The position numbers and the translations under genes were made by a program. The notes under the pieces are model-generated. The model ran no database searches. It was not told the DNA's origin and saw only the letters and a list, made by a program, of their open reading frames with translations. Positions 16,678-24,406 of a stretch of 64,000 nucleotides of DNA are shown here, piece after piece; position 1 is the first letter of the stretch; every line of letters starts with the position of its first letter. Source of the DNA: Runella rosea (GTDB lineage: Bacteria; Bacteroidota; Bacteroidia; Cytophagales; Spirosomataceae); the NCBI RefSeq assembly GCF_003325355.1, contig NZ_CP030850.1:4891501-4955500 (forward strand), given 5' to 3'.

Positions 16678-17022
16678 TTACCACTTCAACTTGTTCAGGA
16701 ATCCAATATCAATAGTACGCGTATTACGATAAATCATTACGATAATCGCCAATCCTACGGCTACTTCGGCCGCAGCTACCGCCATAATAAAAAAGACAAA
16801 AACCTGACCTACAGGGTCGGATTTGTAGGTCGAAAAAGCGATAAGCAACAAATTGACGGCATTGAGCATCAATTCGATACTCATGAAAATAATAAGCGCA
16901 TTACGACGAGTCAATACACCCACAATACCGATGATAAACAAAGTCGTTGCTAACAGAACGTAGTTTTGTAAAGGGATAGATTGAACAACGTCGGGAATTG
17001 ACGGGGTAGCTAATGGGAACAT
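16678..17022 (-). CDS. nuoK: NADH-quinone oxidoreductase subunit K
   Basis: 114 aa, ATG. A small three-span complex I subunit: [40 protein letters not shown] with the conserved Glu of TM2 (SIELMLN) and [20 protein letters not shown] with the TM3 Glu. It is the first nuo gene of this cluster: nuoJ, which normally precedes it, is absent and a methyltransferase gene lies upstream. A promoter at 17079-17109 fits transcription of nuoK-L-orphan-M-N as a separate unit; nuoA-J must be elsewhere. Confidence 0.97.
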   Translation of the reverse strand: MFPLATPSIPDVVQSIPLQNYVLLATTLFIIGIVGVLTRRNALIIFMSIELMLNAVNLLLIAFSTYKSDPVGQVFVFFIMAVAAAEVAVGLAIIVMIYRNTRTIDIGFLNKLKW

Positions 17023-17078
17023 AGTGCAGTTAGGTCGAAAGAAGTCTTATGGTCAACGAGGATTTTCCAAAAACGTGG

Positions 17079-17109
17079 CAAATTTACTGAATAATCGTAC
17101 TCGCCCAAA
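17079..17109 (-). promoter_or_regulatory. Promoter of the nuoK-L-M-N transcript
   Basis: Minus strand: TTTG (17106-17109), 19 bases, TAAATTTG (17079-17086). It is an exact fit to the Bacteroidota -33/-7 consensus and spacing, 57 bases upstream of nuoK, in the gap after the glycan operon's last gene. It makes nuoK the start of its own transcription unit. Confidence 0.8.
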
Positions 17110-17154
17110 TCTGGACCCCAAAAACTAAGTACTTCATGACCTAAATCCCCTAAT

Positions 17155-18063
17155 TTATTTGTCAGACTTACGGGCAATCACCCTAAGATTGCGTCGATTG
17201 TTGCCGTAAAGGTCTAGTTTGAAACCGATAGCGTCTTTATCCGACAGCGAAATGTTATTTGTCTCTTTTTGAAACATATTTTGAATAAATAATCCAGCGG
17301 TTTTGATTATCCCTTTTTCCAGACTATCAACAAAGCTATATTTCTTGCCCGCCGTGTCTAAGAATAGCACAGTTAAGCCGTGATTTTCCAATACTTTTCG
17401 AAGCGTATCAATGTCCCAAAGGCAAATGTGGGGCGAGTGGCGGCGTTCGCAAGCGAGATTAAAAGGATCTGAATTGGGCATTTCCCAGATAAATACCCCC
17501 TGAGGGCTAAGGAGATTTTTACATTGGTCTACAAATTGATTGGGGTCTACAACGTGCTCAAAAACGTGTGAAGTAATCAAGACGTCTACTTTCCCCCGTA
17601 ATTCATCAATATCGTCGATTCCTCCTAATTTAAAATCAAAATTCAGGCGTTTTAAAATAGCTTCCGTATTGGGGTCGTATTCCACTCCTGTATAGTGTGC
17701 CTGCGGAAAAAACTGACTGAAACCGTACAGCAAATGTCCGTAGCCACAGCCCAAATCACACACGGTTTTAGGAGTTGGAAGTGCTAGTTTTTGGTGTAGT
17801 TTGGCCAAGGCCCGCCCGCGCGACACTGAAAAAAGGTTGTCTTTAGGGAAATTTTCGGGCGAAACCTGATAAATAGAATCGCGGTCGTATTGGTTTTGGT
17901 AATAATCCGTCAGGGTAGCCTGTGTAAAAGTGCGATTGATTTGATTCAATCCGCAGCGTTTACATTTTACCAAACGGCTGTTTTGAAAAATAACATCATT
18001 TGACACAGCTCGGTACGCCATAAGGTCGTCGAACTCAGTATGATTACAAAGGTGACATTTCAT
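17155..18063 (-). CDS. SAM-dependent methyltransferase with N-terminal zinc ribbon
   Basis: 302 aa, ATG. Residues 3-40 hold two CxxC pairs (CHLC and CKRC) typical of the zinc-binding module that precedes Methyltransf_13/23-type sugar methyltransferases. The Rossmann domain starts with VCDLGCGYGHLLYG (glycine-rich SAM loop), acidic VEYDP at the end of strand 2, and continues with LITSHVFEHVVDPNQF and GVFIWEMPN. Such proteins often C- or O-methylate nucleotide sugars or glycan ends. It is the last gene of the glycan operon, 59 bases after the flippase, so it probably modifies that glycan. The acceptor cannot be told. Confidence 0.85.
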   Translation of the reverse strand: MKCHLCNHTEFDDLMAYRAVSNDVIFQNSRLVKCKRCGLNQINRTFTQATLTDYYQNQYDRDSIYQVSPENFPKDNLFSVSRGRALAKLHQKLALPTPKTVCDLGCGYGHLLYGFSQFFPQAHYTGVEYDPNTEAILKRLNFDFKLGGIDDIDELRGKVDVLITSHVFEHVVDPNQFVDQCKNLLSPQGVFIWEMPNSDPFNLACERRHSPHICLWDIDTLRKVLENHGLTVLFLDTAGKKYSFVDSLEKGIIKTAGLFIQNMFQKETNNISLSDKDAIGFKLDLYGNNRRNLRVIARKSDK

Positions 18064-18122
18064 AAATGAGCAAATTGCGGCATTTTGCCAGGGCTTAGTT
18101 AATGCACTTTGGACTTGAATTT

Positions 18123-19664
18123 TTATTTAATCCGATTTAAAATCTTGCTGCTGATAAGGTTAATATCATGTACCTTCAGGAGAAGGTTACCCCCTACAAA
18201 CACAAGTGATGACAGTATGGCCAGAAAAGCACCTACCAGAAAACTTTCCAATTTTGTATAGGCGGCCATTTCAGCCCAGTAACTTTTGATTCCCCAAATA
18301 ACTCCTATTCCACCCAATAAAGCCAACGTAATTTTGAAAATTTCCTTTGGCTCATAAAATCCAAAATGAGTTCTTTTACCCAATCGAACGGCAAGAATGG
18401 GCACAAGCGACATCAGGAAGTTATGGACAAATACCTGAATCATCACTCCCCGAAAGCCCAGCGTATGAATGAGCGCATATCCAATCGCCGCCGAAACTAC
18501 GTGAGTGACACTCCAGTAGTAATAAAGTAACTCCGGACGCCCCACCGTAACGGCCAGTTTTCGGAATATCATGTAAGGGCCCGACCAAATCATCGACAAA
18601 AAGAAGATACAGAGCAGTTCATAAACGGCAGTGACGTCATGCTCGTTGAATTTGGCTCCCCCCCAAAAGGTCCAGAGCAAGTAGTTGCCGCCCGCCCAAA
18701 AAGGCAACATAATCATGAAGCCAATAAAAAAGGAAAAGTTCAAGTTCTTTGAAACAAATGCCTTGATGGATTGGCCGTTGTTTTGATGGAGCAAACGATT
18801 TATTTCGTTAAAAAAAACTGTACTAATGGGCAGCATAAAAACACTGGCTACCTTTCCGTAAATAATTTCGGCATAACGATAAATGGCAAAACTGCCAGGC
18901 GGCAGGAGTGAGAGGGCGGCGTTGAAAAGAAATATATAGATTTGAACACTTATCATGTAGGTCGAAGTGGCCGACAGCGTACGGGCCAAATCTCGCAAAG
19001 GAAAGTAAGGGTTGCGCGTGAGCCATGAATGTTGGTAGCCTATTTGTCGTAAATAGTAAAGAATGGTCAGAAACTGAGCCAAAACGCTGATGACTAGCCC
19101 AGCTACCAGGCTTGCTACACTGTTTGGATTGCCCCAAATGGCTAAAATCAACACGTTTAAAACGAGTGAAACCGTATTGGTAATTTCTACTTTGCCGTAA
19201 ATATTTTCCGCATTGAGCAATCCCTGAAACAAATTAGTGGCAATCTGAATAGGCATCAAAAAGCCCGTAATACAATAGATTTGCCAAATACTCCATTTTG
19301 TGTCTTCTTGAAAGCCTGGAACCAATAAATTGATGATGCCTGTTCCGCTTGCGATAAAAACCAAAGTCAACAAAAGAGCAATGCCTGTCATGTAATTGCA
19401 GAGCGTGGCAATGATAGACATAGCGGCTTGCTTGCTTACTTCCTGCTTGGTACGGTGGTAGCGGGAGACGACGATTTCGACGAGTTGGCCCGTATTCACG
19501 AAGCGAGATACGGCAGTCCCTAGTAAGGACGCTGCAAAAAATGCTTCGACTTTTGGAGTGGTACCGAAAATGTACACCGTCAGCGTCGAAACAACTACGT
19601 TCAGGAAGATATTAAGCGTGTTTAGGCTAAAAAGTACACCTATGTTTCGATAATCAAGCGACAA
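18123..19664 (-). CDS. MurJ/Wzx-like lipid-linked glycan flippase
   Basis: 513 aa, starting at TTG (19662-19664), since no ATG or GTG is available downstream of the in-frame stop without losing span 1. About 13-14 membrane spans in the MOP exporter superfamily layout. The MurJ-like look comes from FGTTPKVEAFFAASLLG near residue 32-48, the FFAA/A-x-x-x-R early segment, and the GLLNAENIYGKVEITN loop after span 5. It would move a lipid-linked saccharide across the inner membrane. Position between sugar-synthesis genes and a methyltransferase suggests it exports the NulO-containing glycan rather than lipid II. Confidence 0.8.
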   Translation of the reverse strand: MSLDYRNIGVLFSLNTLNIFLNVVVSTLTVYIFGTTPKVEAFFAASLLGTAVSRFVNTGQLVEIVVSRYHRTKQEVSKQAAMSIIATLCNYMTGIALLLTLVFIASGTGIINLLVPGFQEDTKWSIWQIYCITGFLMPIQIATNLFQGLLNAENIYGKVEITNTVSLVLNVLILAIWGNPNSVASLVAGLVISVLAQFLTILYYLRQIGYQHSWLTRNPYFPLRDLARTLSATSTYMISVQIYIFLFNAALSLLPPGSFAIYRYAEIIYGKVASVFMLPISTVFFNEINRLLHQNNGQSIKAFVSKNLNFSFFIGFMIMLPFWAGGNYLLWTFWGGAKFNEHDVTAVYELLCIFFLSMIWSGPYMIFRKLAVTVGRPELLYYYWSVTHVVSAAIGYALIHTLGFRGVMIQVFVHNFLMSLVPILAVRLGKRTHFGFYEPKEIFKITLALLGGIGVIWGIKSYWAEMAAYTKLESFLVGAFLAILSSLVFVGGNLLLKVHDINLISSKILNRIK

Positions 19665-19678
19665 AACGAATGAGTGGT

Positions 19679-21346
19679 TTATGGATTAACGGTAATAATG
19701 GTATTTGTGGCGTATAGTTTAGGTTTATCACCCGCTTGGAGCCACGCAATTTTGGCGTTCGCCAGTGAAACATAACAGTCATATACTTCTACTTCCAGCC
19801 CTTTTTTGAAATAATAGCGCTCTTTTATCATCGCTGAAAAGGAGTTACGGGAAGAAGAAGTCGGAAATATATAACGACGAAGGCCTTGACTTAGTACAGC
19901 GTACAAAGCATCTTTGGAAGAGGACGGAAATTGAAACTGAGGTTCTTTCAGTAACCAGTAATTTCCACAAACAACGGTGTCAACTTTCTCTACTTCATTA
20001 CGTTCGATTTGTGGGGTTGGAGCAAAGGAAAGAAGCGTAGCCGTTTTTAATTGATGTGCTAAATCGTAGCGCAAAGGTACTCTATATAGTCCAGTTTGAT
20101 GGGCCTGTAAGGTTGTTTTTCCAAAACGAGGCGTTCCGTCGGTGGTATACACGTCGGCCTGATTGTGCAGGAGGTTATAATAGTCAGCCACGGTTCGCCA
20201 TTCGGTGGTGAGGCGCAACCCAAAGTCTCGGAAATAACTCAGACCTGTCATCAACAGCACAACCACCCAGGGGAGGAATGCCATGAGACGATTTACACGG
20301 AATGTAATAAGACGAAAGCTCATCAGAAAACAAATGGCGATGGACAAAGAAGAATAATGCCGATAACGACCTCCAATGACAATGCCCATGCCCTTTTCGG
20401 CCCTGAACAGGGCGACCGTCAGCGCCGCCAGTAAGATAAAAACCATCAAAGACACTAAAATCAAGTCCTTGCGGTCGTTGGTCTTTCGATAGTTAATCCA
20501 CATTAAAAACGACATGCCCACCACTAAACTTCCCAGCAAGACGGCCATTGTCTGCCCGGCTATGCCGCCAATGAGCGCGCCACAAGCACCTACAAAGGCC
20601 AATACATTTAAGGGGAGCATTTCCAAATTCCGCAACTCAAAAGCGCCCGGAGCCGCTGGTTGCAGGCTCATGAGGTAGAAATACCCCACACAGCTGATAC
20701 CTCCGGCCACGACCCAAATCAGGTAGTGGTGCAAAGGACGTTTAGTTATCAATAAAATAAAAACACCCACGGGCCAAATCATGATTCCGCTGCCGTTGCT
20801 GAACTGGGCCAATATGGCCACGGGAATGGCCCACGCCCATTTTTTTGGGTTTGTTAACAGAAAAATGCCGAGGGTTATGGGAATAAAAACCCAGATATTT
20901 GACCAAATGGCCATTGCCCAAAAAGAAGTGGGGGAATACTGAGGGTTGATAAAAACCAATACTACTATAAAAAAATAAACAGGTGAAAAACGCAGCGAAG
21001 GCTGAAATAATCTAAAAAGCATCGCCAATTGGAGCACCAACAGGCCGTTACCAAAGAGTATAATATCGCGAAAACTGAGGTGTCCTGTCAGTTCATAACT
21101 AAGCCACGCCGACAACCGCGTCATCACGATAATGTGTTCGTTATGGGGCAAGAACAAAGACTTGATTTTGCCCAAACTGCTGGCATTTTCGTACGTCAGA
21201 ATGTATTGTAAAAGGGCATCGTAATCATCAATGTAGGGAACATCAACCGCATAAAAGGTTAAATAAAAAAAATATCCTGCTAAGTATAGGGTACTCAGGA
21301 TAGAAAGCCAATAATAACCAGTGGAGGAAGATTTTTGTAAATACAC
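19679..21346 (-). CDS. Large polytopic membrane protein, probable glycan polymerase or GT-C type transferase
   Basis: 555 aa, starting at GTG (21344-21346); an in-frame stop is just upstream and no ATG exists near. About ten to eleven spans occupy residues 12-390, followed by a soluble C-terminal domain of about 150 residues (from ADVYTTDGTPRFGKTTLQAH). The first periplasmic loop contains DVPYIDDYDALL and FLPHNEHIIVMTRL; an acidic motif in the first outer loop is the hallmark of GT-C glycosyltransferases using lipid-phosphate sugars. The family is not one I can name. It starts 27 bases after the phosphatase gene and ends 14 bases before the flippase, so it belongs to the glycan operon and is the best candidate in it for sugar transfer or polymerisation. 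Confidence 0.7.
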   Translation of the reverse strand: MYLQKSSSTGYYWLSILSTLYLAGYFFYLTFYAVDVPYIDDYDALLQYILTYENASSLGKIKSLFLPHNEHIIVMTRLSAWLSYELTGHLSFRDIILFGNGLLVLQLAMLFRLFQPSLRFSPVYFFIVVLVFINPQYSPTSFWAMAIWSNIWVFIPITLGIFLLTNPKKWAWAIPVAILAQFSNGSGIMIWPVGVFILLITKRPLHHYLIWVVAGGISCVGYFYLMSLQPAAPGAFELRNLEMLPLNVLAFVGACGALIGGIAGQTMAVLLGSLVVGMSFLMWINYRKTNDRKDLILVSLMVFILLAALTVALFRAEKGMGIVIGGRYRHYSSLSIAICFLMSFRLITFRVNRLMAFLPWVVVLLMTGLSYFRDFGLRLTTEWRTVADYYNLLHNQADVYTTDGTPRFGKTTLQAHQTGLYRVPLRYDLAHQLKTATLLSFAPTPQIERNEVEKVDTVVCGNYWLLKEPQFQFPSSSKDALYAVLSQGLRRYIFPTSSSRNSFSAMIKERYYFKKGLEVEVYDCYVSLANAKIAWLQAGDKPKLYATNTIITVNP

Positions 21347-21373
21347 AAGCGTACTGTTACACGTTTTTATGAA

Positions 21374-21847
21374 TTATTGACCTAAGATCCATTCTGCAAA
21401 TTCGCGCACGGCTCCGTCGCCACCATGGGTTTCGAGTAATATAATGTGGGGGATTTTTTTGATGGCTGCCCTTGCATTGGCGGGGCAGGCTGGCAAACCT
21501 ACGGCTTTCAATAATTCCAGACAATTAATATCGTCGCCAATGTAGGCAACTTGGGCCAGCGTAATGCCCATTTCGGTGCAAATTTGCTCGGCAGCGGCTA
21601 GTTTTCCGCCGTCGCGCTTGCCTTGATACAAATAATCAGCTTTCATCTTGGCCGCCCTACGCGCCACGATTTGGGTGTTTTCGGAAGTGATGATGCCTGT
21701 TTTTATACCAGCTTTCCGAAGCAATTCAAACGCCATACCATCGTAAGTATGGAAACGTTTAAATTCGTCACCACTTTCGGTATAGTACATACTGCCATCC
21801 GTCAGAACACCGTCTACGTCGGTCAAAAACAATTTGATGTTATTCAT
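21374..21847 (-). CDS. KdsC-type HAD phosphatase (C0 family)
   Basis: 157 aa from ATG at 21845-21847; an ATG at 21877 would overlap the SDR gene and add ten residues that family members lack. Core HAD motifs: DVDGVLTDG (Asp10 nucleophile, Asp12 acid), Ser/Thr in GIITSENTQ (about 51-59), Lys82 in GGKLAAAE and GDDINCLELL (Asp105/106). No cap domain: the C0 KdsC/NANP/KDN-9-phosphate phosphatase group, which acts as a tetramer. In this operon, with a NeuB-type synthase, it most likely dephosphorylates a nonulosonate-9-phosphate; Kdo-8-phosphate is the alternative. Confidence 0.85.
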   Translation of the reverse strand: MNNIKLFLTDVDGVLTDGSMYYTESGDEFKRFHTYDGMAFELLRKAGIKTGIITSENTQIVARRAAKMKADYLYQGKRDGGKLAAAEQICTEMGITLAQVAYIGDDINCLELLKAVGLPACPANARAAIKKIPHIILLETHGGDGAVREFAEWILGQ

Positions 21848-21861
21848 TCTATAATAATTGA

Positions 21862-22668
21862 TTACCAAGCCGTCCATCCTCCATCTACCATCAAAACAGA
21901 GCCCGTCATGTACGTAGATTCGTCCGATGCCAGCAGTGTAAAAGGCCCGCGTAATTCTTCACGATTGGCCATGCGTTGCAGTGGCGATAGTTTGGCGAAA
22001 TTGGTTAAGAAAGCTTCGTCGTGGTTATTGAAAATCCCGTGAGGGACTACGGCGTTGCACCGAATGTTGTTTTTGGCGTAAAAAGTGGCAATGTAACGCG
22101 TAAAATTTGGAATAAAGGATTTGGAGGCGATGTAATCAATGGGTTTGTAGTTTTGCGTACCCTGCCCAAAATCGTACAAATCCTGATTGGGAGCCACCAC
22201 CGAGTAAGTAGAAGCTACATTGATGATATTGCCGTAACCTTGGTCCAACATTTGACGGCAGGCTGCTTGGGTCACAATGATAGTACCCGTTAAGTTTACT
22301 TCTACCGACCGCCGCAATAGGTCAAGAGGGTAATTTTCAAATCGGCTTTGATTGACCTGCGACATACCCGTTTTATCAAACTTGGCGTCAATCGCGGCGT
22401 TGTTGACCAAGATATCAAGGGTTCCGAAATGAGCCACGATTTTGGCGATTCCGTCGGCCACTTGTTGCTCGTTGGTAATGTCCATTTCAACCACGATAAA
22501 ATCAGCCTCGTTAAAATGAGTTTGCAGCCACGCCACGGTGTCGTAGTCAATCCGAATGTCGGCCCAGGCTACCCGCGCGCCTTCGTTCATGTAGTGCGTG
22601 CAGATTTCTTTGCCAATCAGTCCGAATGCACCCGTGAATAAAATGGTTTTCCCCTTTAACTTTTGCAT
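21862..22668 (-). CDS. Short-chain dehydrogenase/reductase in the glycan operon
   Basis: 268 aa, ATG. Classical SDR: nucleotide loop TGAFGLIGKEIC (about 13-24), VEMDITN acidic strand, ILVNNAAI (NNA motif), catalytic Ser in NVASTYS and Tyr/Lys in YIASK. After the catalytic centre are VPHGIFNNHDEAF and the C-terminal GSVLMVDGGWTAW. It reduces or oxidises a sugar hydroxyl or keto group with NAD(P). It is between the Gfo/Idh/MocA gene (3 bases) and the phosphatase gene, so the substrate is probably an intermediate of the nonulosonate pathway. It resembles the SDRs of legionaminate/pseudaminate-associated flagellin glycosylation clusters, but this is by context only. Confidence 0.88.
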   Translation of the reverse strand: MQKLKGKTILFTGAFGLIGKEICTHYMNEGARVAWADIRIDYDTVAWLQTHFNEADFIVVEMDITNEQQVADGIAKIVAHFGTLDILVNNAAIDAKFDKTGMSQVNQSRFENYPLDLLRRSVEVNLTGTIIVTQAACRQMLDQGYGNIINVASTYSVVAPNQDLYDFGQGTQNYKPIDYIASKSFIPNFTRYIATFYAKNNIRCNAVVPHGIFNNHDEAFLTNFAKLSPLQRMANREELRGPFTLLASDESTYMTGSVLMVDGGWTAW

Positions 22669-22671
22669 GGT

Positions 22672-23637
22672 TTAATTACACATTTTTAGAATGGCTTCCG
22701 ATTCCCGCAGATACTGTTCGGTGAGCGAGGCGGTAGAAGACAAGGTTGTATTCTTTAAAAAATCAAGGGTTTGTTGCCGAAACATTTCATTACGTTCAAA
22801 ATGAGGTTCCTCGATTGTTTCAACACCGTGAGGCTTTTGAATGATGATTTTATTCTGGAAATAATCGAACGTCACCACGGCATCATCAAATACCAGTTCA
22901 TAGGTTCTTTTGGGTACTTTTTGGTAATAATTCAGCTGCACAACACCCGTGATTCCGCTGATGTATTCAAGCAAAAATGATGCCCCAGATTCTACGTTTA
23001 CTTCTAAGTTGGAGCGATAATTATAAGACCGCTGCCAATGCATGGGTAATTCTCCCACCAGCCAATTGACAATATCAAGATCATGACTGAGTGTCAAGGC
23101 GACACCACCACCCAATTCACGTTTGGCCGCGTACGAATTGCGATAATCTTCCCAAGGGTGCCAATTGGGTAAATATTCGCCCCAATACGTGCTGAATGAC
23201 AGCAAATTGCCAAAATGTTTGTCGTCAATAATGGATTTCAGTTGCCCCATCAAAGGATGGTAGCGCAGCATATAGGCTACTTGGACCAAACTGTTGGTTT
23301 GGGCTGCCTCTTTCTTCAATTCATGGATTCCTTCGGGATGGTTCGCTAACGGTTTTTCAACCAATACATGAATCCCGCGTCTTACGCATTCAAGTGCCTG
23401 CGCAAGATGTTGCGCGGTGGGCGTACAGATGATGGCTGCGTAAGGTTTGATGACCTCAATCTCATGAAAGTCGGTGAAGCAATGGACACTTTCATTCTGG
23501 ATATTTCTTAATGGTAACATCCGTTGTCGGTATACATGAATGGTTTGATAACCAATCGATTGCAGGATTTCAATGTGCCGCTCGCCGATGGAGCCAGCGC
23601 CAATGACCAAGAGAGGAAGTTGGGTAGAGAGGCTCAA
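22672..23637 (-). CDS. Gfo/Idh/MocA family oxidoreductase
   Basis: 321 aa, starting at TTG (23635-23637), which overlaps the stop of the upstream cytidylyltransferase gene by 4 bases; no alternative start keeps the Rossmann fold. N-terminal NAD(P) loop LLVIGAGSIGERHIEIL, ICTPTAQHLAQAL, and the catalytic-lysine motif EKPLA (about residue 96) are clear; the C-terminal two-thirds is the alpha/beta substrate domain with LGGGVALTLSHDLDIVNWL, where the His-Asp pair sits. Substrate unknown; in this setting, oxidation or reduction of a nucleotide sugar or nonulosonate precursor is likely. Confidence 0.88.
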   Translation of the reverse strand: MSLSTQLPLLVIGAGSIGERHIEILQSIGYQTIHVYRQRMLPLRNIQNESVHCFTDFHEIEVIKPYAAIICTPTAQHLAQALECVRRGIHVLVEKPLANHPEGIHELKKEAAQTNSLVQVAYMLRYHPLMGQLKSIIDDKHFGNLLSFSTYWGEYLPNWHPWEDYRNSYAAKRELGGGVALTLSHDLDIVNWLVGELPMHWQRSYNYRSNLEVNVESGASFLLEYISGITGVVQLNYYQKVPKRTYELVFDDAVVTFDYFQNKIIIQKPHGVETIEEPHFERNEMFRQQTLDFLKNTTLSSTASLTEQYLRESEAILKMCN

Positions 23638-24386
23638 TCGTTTACTAAACTAGGTTGAAATTTAACACAATCCAATCGCTGCATTACTTCCTCGGCCTTG
23701 AGGAAACTGTTCATGTCATCAATGTCGATGGCGTAGTCAAAAGGCAAAACGTATGGCAAAATCGGGTAGCCTGACATGGATTTTTTCTCTAAAATAACGG
23801 ATGGACGAATCACATCCAGCGTACCGATTTGCCAATGGACGGATGGTAATTTTTGCCGTGGTTCGTTGTATGGTTCTGGCAATGTCGGATGTTGCAGTAG
23901 CGGACGCATGGAAGCCGTCTCTTCGTCATACAGCCACATTTTATAAGGGGTAATGGGCGCACTCGTAATCATGCGTAGGCTGTCGGCTTCGGGCGTATCA
24001 AGGAGGCGCTGAATGGCCTCTTCCATGTGCTGCACCGTACGGATAGGCGACGTAGGACGCAACTGGACCACCACATCGGGGGTGTAGTTTTCGTTATCCA
24101 TCAGCCATTGTAAGGCGTGGGTAAAAACGTCAATATCGGTGCTTAAATCTTGGGCAAATTCGGATGGGCGTAAGAACGGAACTTCGGCCCCGTAACGGGC
24201 GGCTACGGCGGCGATTTCTTTCGAATCCGTAGAAATGATGGTCCGGCTGATGGAGGGCGTATCGAGCGCAGCCTTCACACTGTAGGCCACGAGCGGATGC
24301 CCCGCCAAGGGAAGCAGGTTTTTGTGGGGAAGGCCTTTGCTACCTCCCCGCGCCTGAATAATGGCCAGTACGTTGGGTCGTGACAA
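23634..24386 (-). CDS. neuA: CMP-nonulosonate (acylneuraminate) cytidylyltransferase
   Basis: 250 aa, TTG start at 24384-24386 (no in-frame ATG between this codon and the upstream stop region). It couples CTP with a nonulosonic acid to give the CMP-sugar. Motifs: IIQARGGSKGLPHKNLLPLA (CTP-binding P-loop-like segment), QLRPTSPIRT (substrate motif) and a C-terminal DYAIDIDDMNSFLKAE with the Mg-binding aspartates. KdsB-like enzymes lack the ARGGSKG form, so a nonulosonate rather than Kdo is favoured. The exact acid (Neu5Ac, KDN, legionaminic or other) cannot be told. Confidence 0.9.
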   Translation of the reverse strand: MSRPNVLAIIQARGGSKGLPHKNLLPLAGHPLVAYSVKAALDTPSISRTIISTDSKEIAAVAARYGAEVPFLRPSEFAQDLSTDIDVFTHALQWLMDNENYTPDVVVQLRPTSPIRTVQHMEEAIQRLLDTPEADSLRMITSAPITPYKMWLYDEETASMRPLLQHPTLPEPYNEPRQKLPSVHWQIGTLDVIRPSVILEKKSMSGYPILPYVLPFDYAIDIDDMNSFLKAEEVMQRLDCVKFQPSLVND

Positions 24387-24406
24387 AATATAAAAAAGTT
24401 GAATGA

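Noticed and set aside
21848..21877. Upstream ATG for the KdsC-type phosphatase
   Set aside because: It would overlap the SDR gene by 16 bases and add ten residues unlike the family; the second Met directly precedes the conserved strand.
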